Made by a program: the position numbers and the translations under genes
Shown: positions 6,944-8,908 of the stretch, one piece after another
Layout of the letters: every line of letters begins with the position of its first letter
Numbering within the stretch: position 1 is the first letter of the stretch
Notes under the pieces: model-generated
Told to the model about the DNA's origin: nothing
What the model saw: the letters and a program-made list of their open reading frames with translations, nothing else
Databases searched by the model: none
Origin: Gammaproteobacteria bacterium
Lineage (GTDB): Bacteria > Pseudomonadota > Gammaproteobacteria > Burkholderiales > Burkholderiaceae_E
Length of the DNA: 8,908 nt
Assembly (NCBI GenBank): GCA_030425615.1
Contig: JAUIAI010000059.1
Span: 1-8,908, forward strand
Direction: 5' to 3'

Positions 6944-6962
6944 CGGCACATCTGCGGTGCCG
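6944..6962 (+). repeat. Small inverted repeat in the ppa leader
   Basis: CGGCAC (6944-6949) and GTGCCG (6957-6962) are exact reverse complements around a seven-base loop. It would form a six-pair stem in the ppa leader just after the predicted transcription start. It is modest and could be chance in DNA this rich in GC. Confidence 0.3.
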
Positions 6963-6989
6963 CGTCTCCTCCTCGAACAACGGAAGAAA

Positions 6990-7538
6990 ATGAACCTCGA
7001 CAGAGTGGGGCCGGGTGAGCATGCGCCCGAAGAGATCAACGTCATCATCGAAATCCCGATGGCCGCCGATCCCATCAAATACGAAGTCGACAAGGACACG
7101 GGCGCCCTGTTCGTGGACCGCTTCATGGGCACCGCCATGCACTACCCGTGCAACTACGGCTATGTGCCGCACACCGTCGCCGAAGACGGTGATCCCGTGG
7201 ACGTGCTGGTCATCACACCTTTTCCGGTGACGGTGGGCGCGGTGATCCGTTGCCGGCCCGTGGGGGTGTTGAACATGACCGACGAGGCGGGCGGCGACGC
7301 CAAACTGCTGGCCGTACCGATCGACAAGGTCCTTCCCATCTACAAGCACTGGCGCAAGCCGGACGACATCGCGCCCGAGCGGCTGGCGCAGATCCAGCAC
7401 TTCTTCGAGCACTACAAGGATCTCGAGAAGGGCAAATGGGTCAAGATCGAGGGCTGGGCCGGGCCGGATGCCGCCAAGCTCGAGGTCATCGAAGGCGTGG
7501 AGCGCTACCGCACCGCGATTCCCAAACCCGCCTTCTGA
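6990..7538 (+). CDS. ppa: Inorganic pyrophosphatase, family I (soluble, hexameric type)
   Basis: This cytoplasmic Mg2+ enzyme hydrolyses pyrophosphate to two phosphates and pulls forward nucleotide, nucleic acid and aminoacyl-tRNA synthesis. The 182 residues align over their length with the Escherichia coli protein as I recall it, with a constant offset of one. All the known active-site residues are present: E21, K30, E32, R44, Y52, Y56, D66, D68, D71, D98, D103, K105, Y142 and K143, including the signature EDGDPVDVLV. I chose the ATG at 6990 because GGAAG lies just before it and the product starts where family members start. The same frame is open far upstream to 6834, but that extension is low-complexity and crosses the predicted promoter. 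ppa is divergent from the aldehyde dehydrogenase and convergent with the next gene, five bases from its stop. Confidence 0.97.
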   Translation: MNLDRVGPGEHAPEEINVIIEIPMAADPIKYEVDKDTGALFVDRFMGTAMHYPCNYGYVPHTVAEDGDPVDVLVITPFPVTVGAVIRCRPVGVLNMTDEAGGDAKLLAVPIDKVLPIYKHWRKPDDIAPERLAQIQHFFEHYKDLEKGKWVKIEGWAGPDAAKLEVIEGVERYRTAIPKPAF

Positions 7539-7543
7539 GAGAT

Positions 7544-8701
7544 TCAGCCGTCGCCGCGAGGGGACTCGTTCGGCCCGGCGGAACGCCTGAAAGGCGCCCG
7601 CTCGTTGAGTTCATCGAGGTAGCCGTCGATCATCCCCCGTTCACGCTCGAGGTAGCGGTCGACCGCGTCGGCGAAGGCCGGTTCGCTGAGACTGTGCGCT
7701 GAGCAGGTCTGGACCGGCATGAAGCCGCGGGCCATCTTGTGCTCCCCCTGGGCACCCCCCTCGATCACCTGCACCCCGAGCGCGATGGCGGTCTCGATAC
7801 TCTGGTAGTAGGCGAGCTCGAAGTGCAACTGGGAGATGAACCGCCTTGCCCCCCAGTAACGCCCGAAGAGGCGGCTGCCCTCCCGAACGAGCAGGCTGCA
7901 TGCGACGGGGTCATCGCCCAGGTAGGCGGTGTTGAGCACGAAGGCATCGGGCATGAGCCGTGCCACGGTCAGGAAGAAATCCAGGTTCAGATAGGGCGTC
8001 GAATGATGCTCGGCGTAGGTCGTGTCGTAGCACGCGATGAAGAAGCGCCAGTCCTGCTCCCGGATCTCGCTCCCGACCCGGCGCTCGCAGCGCACGCCGG
8101 CCTCGGCCACCTTTCGGCGCTCCGCCCGGATCTTCTTGCGCTTGGGTTGCGTGAGCGATGCCAGGAAATCGTCGAACGAGCCGAAGCCCTGGTTCAGCCA
8201 GTGGAACTGGACGCCGTGGCGGATGAGGAAGCCTGCGCTCTCGAGCGCACGCCGCCCCGCGGGCTGGGGGAACAGCACGTGCAGCGACGACAGGTTCGAG
8301 CGCGCGGCCTGCTCGGCCAGCAGCGTGGCCAGGGCGTCGCGCATGGCGTCCTCGCGCGCGAGCAGGCGCGGGCCGGCAACCGGCGTGAAGGGCACGGCGC
8401 TGAGCAGTTTGGGGTAGTACTCGAGACCGTGGCGACGGTAGGCGTCCGCCCAGGCCCAGTCGAACACGTACTCGCCGTAGGAATGTGATTTCGCGTATAG
8501 CGGACAGGCACCCGCCAGCGCGCCCCCAGGGGTCTCGACGACCATGTGCAGCGGTTGCCAGCCCGTGCCCTCGCCGACGCAGCCACTGGTCTCCAGTGCC
8601 CGTAGCCACTCGTGACGCACGAACACCGCGCCGGGCTCGGCCGGAAGCAGCGCATTCCACCGGGCGGGCTCGAAAGGCGACAGGTCGGTGACCAGTCGCA
8701 T
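7544..8701 (-). CDS. COG3146/PF04339 (FemAB-like, GNAT-fold) putative acyl- or aminoacyltransferase
   Basis: This 385-residue protein belongs to a widespread proteobacterial family of unproven function, annotated as DUF482, GNAT N-acetyltransferase or peptidoglycan-related. Family landmarks as I recall them are YGEYVFDWAWADAY (75-88), PFTPVAGPRLL (104-114), a very basic KRKKIRAERRKV (187-198), GRYWGA (280-285), LHFELAYYQ (292-300) and GAQGEHKMARGF (316-327). The two-lobed layout with a central basic helix suggests a double GNAT fold like FemABX, but the donor and acceptor are unknown. No signal peptide or membrane helix is seen, so it is probably cytoplasmic. The ATG at 8701 is chosen because AAGGAAGGGG lies nearby upstream; an ATG 11 codons earlier (8734) has no ribosome site and would overlap the divergent promoter region. 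It is divergent from the nadE-like start. Confidence 0.85.
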   Translation of the reverse strand: MRLVTDLSPFEPARWNALLPAEPGAVFVRHEWLRALETSGCVGEGTGWQPLHMVVETPGGALAGACPLYAKSHSYGEYVFDWAWADAYRRHGLEYYPKLLSAVPFTPVAGPRLLAREDAMRDALATLLAEQAARSNLSSLHVLFPQPAGRRALESAGFLIRHGVQFHWLNQGFGSFDDFLASLTQPKRKKIRAERRKVAEAGVRCERRVGSEIREQDWRFFIACYDTTYAEHHSTPYLNLDFFLTVARLMPDAFVLNTAYLGDDPVACSLLVREGSRLFGRYWGARRFISQLHFELAYYQSIETAIALGVQVIEGGAQGEHKMARGFMPVQTCSAHSLSEPAFADAVDRYLERERGMIDGYLDELNERAPFRRSAGPNESPRGDG

Positions 8702-8709
8702 GCAATAAT
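8701..8709 (+). promoter_or_regulatory. Possible extended -10 promoter for the nadE-like gene
   Basis: TGC followed by AATAAT (8704-8709, five of six to consensus) forms an extended -10 about 27 bases before the ATG at 8737. No -35 is obvious, as is common with extended -10 promoters. It abuts the start codon of the divergent gene, so the two starts share a 35 bp regulatory gap. Confidence 0.4.
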
Positions 8710-8736
8710 CCCCTTCCTTTTCGGGCGAAGTCATCT

Positions 8737-8908
8737 ATGCGGGTATCTTTAGCGCAGCTCAACCAGACGGTGGGCGATTTCAGCGGCAACGTCGACCGGA
8801 TCGTCGCCGCGGCGCCCACCTGCTACCTGACCACCTTTCGCCGATTGATCGAGTCCAAGGGGGCGCAGGACGGCGAACAAAACATTTTCGGGCAGATCGA
8901 TTTTGGCA
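8737..8908 (+). CDS. nadE: NadE-like N-terminus fused to unrelated sequence (broken or chimeric, right-truncated)
   Basis: The first 26 codons (to 8814) read MRVSLAQLNQTVGDFSGN and then DRIVAAA. This is the start of glutamine-dependent NAD+ synthetase, whose N-terminal nitrilase domain releases ammonia for the NAD synthetase domain. The family should continue with a short helix, a Gly-Ala and the catalytic glutamate in a PELALTGYPPEDL-like stretch. Instead, from about codon 27 the frame stays open but reads CYLTTFRRLIESKG and beyond, with no resemblance to NadE. The other two forward frames do not restore it, so a frameshift is not the cause. The position next to the COG3146 gene is one where I recall nadE in betaproteobacteria, which supports the call for the first part. 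A complete NadE cannot be encoded from this start if the junction is real. Confidence 0.6.
   Translation, partial: MRVSLAQLNQTVGDFSGNVDRIVAAAPTCYLTTFRRLIESKGAQDGEQNIFGQIDFG
8815..8908. other. Unidentified sequence after the nadE break point
   Basis: The last ~94 bases match nothing I recognise. Toward the edge AT-rich words appear (AAAACATTTT, GATTTT), unlike the neighbouring genes. The plus frame from nadE is open to the edge. One minus-strand frame is also open from the edge to a TAG at 8823-8825, about eight bases inside the break, which would suit a gene ending near the end of a mobile element. The stretch is too short to decide. It may be the end of an insertion sequence, another rearrangement, or an assembly artefact. 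Confidence 0.4.

Noticed and set aside
6834..6989. N-terminal extension of the pyrophosphatase frame by 52 codons
   Set aside because: The extension has no family counterpart, crosses the predicted ppa promoter, and the ATG at 6990 has a ribosome site and the standard family N-terminus.

Overview
The window is high-GC, densely packed proteobacterial chromosome. It carries ten protein genes or gene fragments and almost no spacer DNA. The gene set points to a betaproteobacterium, probably near Burkholderiales or Rhodocyclales. The indicators are an AlgZ/AlgR-type pair directly ahead of hemC-hemD-hemY, an Escherichia-type family I pyrophosphatase, and a COG3146/PF04339 protein divergent from a NadE-like start. 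The lineage is inferred from gene content and family recall, not from a database search. I see no RNA gene, CRISPR array, complete insertion sequence or phage gene.

Left block (1-3950, + strand): the C-terminal end of a LytS/AlgZ-type sensor kinase overlaps a LytTR response regulator (AlgR-like) by four bases. hemC follows after 7 bp. hemD then overlaps hemC and starts at TTG. After a 90 bp spacer with a promoter-like -10 and a perfect hairpin comes hemY, an inner-membrane TPR protein. HemC and HemD turn porphobilinogen into uroporphyrinogen III for heme, siroheme and related tetrapyrroles. HemY is the usual membrane companion. hemX, which often lies between hemD and hemY, is absent.

Middle block (3978-6822, - strand): an NAD(P)-dependent aldehyde dehydrogenase and a 14-helix MFS exporter overlap by 20 bp and form a two-gene operon. 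A good promoter and a Shine-Dalgarno lie in front of the dehydrogenase. The pair is convergent with hemY and divergent from ppa.

Right block (6990-8908): ppa (+) is convergent with a COG3146/FemAB-like acyltransferase gene (-), with only 5 bp between the stop codons. That gene is divergent from the start of a NadE-like reading frame (+). The NadE similarity stops abruptly after about 26 codons. The last ~92 bp look like unrelated sequence, so the end of the window is either an insertion or rearrangement junction or an assembly join.

Most of the window is ordinary, conserved housekeeping DNA. The one truly unexplained feature is the broken nadE at the right edge. Secondary points are the missing hemX, the hairpin leader of hemY, and the dehydrogenase-exporter pair between hemY and ppa.
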